Shown one piece after another: positions 20,201 to 20,920 of a stretch of DNA of 20,920 bases. The notes under the pieces were generated by a model. The model was given only the letters and a program-made list of their open reading frames with translations. It did no database searches and was not told where the DNA came from. Each line of letters opens with the position of its first letter. Positions within the stretch are counted from its first letter, which is position 1. Both the position numbers and the translations under genes were made by a program. Origin of the DNA: a virus. The stretch is from the IMG/VR virus record IMGVR_UViG_3300025889_001153, positions 1-20,920 of that record; one strand, given 5' to 3'.

Positions 20201-20884
20201 ATGTCTAACGAGATTATCGTAGTCGAGGAAATGCCGAAGGCCATCCGGGAGCGAGCGGACACGGCCGCAAAAGTTGCCCGGGATCTGGTATTACAGTCGG
20301 CCATACAGCTACAGGGGAAAAGGTACATCCCGGCCGAGGGTTGGCAATCACTCGCGGCCGTACTCGGATTGTCTCCCAAGATTGTTTCAGTGCAGGAACT
20401 CGAGAATGGCGACGTAATCGCGGTGGCCGAGATTGTCCGGGTATCCGATGGAAACGTGTTGAGTCGAGCCGAGGGATATTGCGGGACCGATGAGCAAGCC
20501 TGGGCCAAGCGGCCCCGATACGCCCGCCGGGGGATGGCCCAGACCAGGGCGATATCCCGGGCCTGCCGATCCTGCCTGTCCTGGGTTTTGCCCCTGGTCG
20601 ACCGCGACTTGGAAATGACGCCGGCCGAGGAAATTCCGCAACATCAGCAAATCGAAGTCAGGGTCGAGACGCCCAGGCCGGCCGCCAATGGGTCCGCGGT
20701 TAATGGCAACTGGACAACCTTTATGAAGTTGTTCAGGGAGGCGAAGAAACGGAAGCTGGTCGACGAAACATGGCAGCGGCGGGTACTCGATCGTTTCAAC
20801 GTGGGAAAATCCTCGGAGCTAACCGACGCCCAGTTGGCCGAAATCATTGCCGGTTTGGAGAGTCTTTTGGCCGAGCAAAACTAG
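20201..20884 (+). CDS. conserved phage early protein, possible recombination/ssDNA-annealing role
   Basis: 227 residues. Residues about 40-135 form the conserved part: KRYIPAEGWQSLAAVLG, VSVQELENGDVIAVAEIVRVSDGNVLSRAEGYC, DEQAW and RRGMAQTRAISRACRSCLSWVLPL, followed by TPAEE. I know this set from early genes of actinobacterial and other phages. The strand-rich part with a MAQTRAISRA helix loosely recalls single-strand annealing proteins, but I cannot confirm that. A Pro/Ala linker (about 150-170) leads to a helical C-terminal domain (FMKLFREAKKRKLVDETW ... LAEIIAGLESL). It begins two bases after the ParB-like gene and is GC-rich again. Confidence 0.5.
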   Translation: MSNEIIVVEEMPKAIRERADTAAKVARDLVLQSAIQLQGKRYIPAEGWQSLAAVLGLSPKIVSVQELENGDVIAVAEIVRVSDGNVLSRAEGYCGTDEQAWAKRPRYARRGMAQTRAISRACRSCLSWVLPLVDRDLEMTPAEEIPQHQQIEVRVETPRPAANGSAVNGNWTTFMKLFREAKKRKLVDETWQRRVLDRFNVGKSSELTDAQLAEIIAGLESLLAEQN

Positions 20885-20891
20885 CAAAAAC

Positions 20892-20920
20892 GTGTTGCGC
20901 TTGTGTTGCGCTTGTGTTGC
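20892..20920 (+). repeat. 11-bp tandem repeat running off the right edge
   Basis: GTGTTGCGCTT at 20892-20902 and 20903-20913, then GTGTTGC to the end of the window. The unit length equals about one helical turn and it begins 7 bp after the last stop codon. Total copy number is unknown because the window ends. It could be an iteron, an operator array or a simple tandem duplication. Confidence 0.7.

Noticed and set aside
1-20920. CRISPR array, insertion sequence or rRNA
   Set aside because: No regularly spaced identical 25-40 bp repeats, no transposase motif with terminal inverted repeats, and no rRNA-like conserved stretches were seen.

Overview
The window is a GC-rich (roughly 60%) tailed-phage genome segment with every recognisable gene on the + strand and almost no spare DNA. 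Neighbouring genes commonly overlap as TAATG or ATGA. The head genes (GpA-type terminase end, lambda-type portal, prohead-protease/capsid fusion, DUF2190-like cement protein) and a tail tube, chaperone and TP901-type tape measure without a sheath point to a siphovirus. Several families seen here (the LANIHR chaperone extension, the KGWNYLW tail protein, the HNH variant, the DUF1580-like regulator, the papain-like peptidase) are ones I associate with Planctomycetota phages and prophages. That host call is inference, not proof.

Layout. Positions 1-7570 hold packaging, head and head-tail connector genes, the tail tube and the tail chaperones. Positions 7560-12814 hold the tape measure, a set of small tail-tip or particle proteins and a LamG-like protein. 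Positions 12811-16228 hold an unknown gene, an HNH protein, a membrane protein with a coiled coil (holin candidate), a possible Ig-like protein, a complete papain-family cysteine peptidase and two small proteins. An intrinsic terminator at 16266-16296 closes this late block.

Positions 16297-16627 are the attachment and control region. It contains the 3' half of a tRNA-Arg(CCU)-like gene starting exactly at the anticodon loop (candidate attP core), short TACCGGG repeats on both sides of it, and a 33-bp phased operator-like repeat in front of the tyrosine integrase. The early block follows: a winged-helix regulator, a DUF1580/excisionase-like protein preceded by a second copy of the 33-bp repeat, a winged-helix/CsrA fusion, a zinc-binding protein, a 42-residue membrane peptide, an AT-rich ParB-like protein and a conserved early protein. 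An 11-bp tandem repeat runs off the right edge.

Phage genes lie on both sides of the putative attP and only a half tRNA is present. The sequence therefore looks like the unintegrated (circular or packaged) order of a temperate phage rather than a prophage-host junction. The most interesting points are the CsrA fusion with a structured, GGA-rich leader, the duplicated 33-bp element shared by int and the xis-like gene, the attP architecture, the protease-scaffold-capsid fusion with a nested start, the frame change in the tail chaperone, and a cysteine peptidase sitting where an endolysin is expected.
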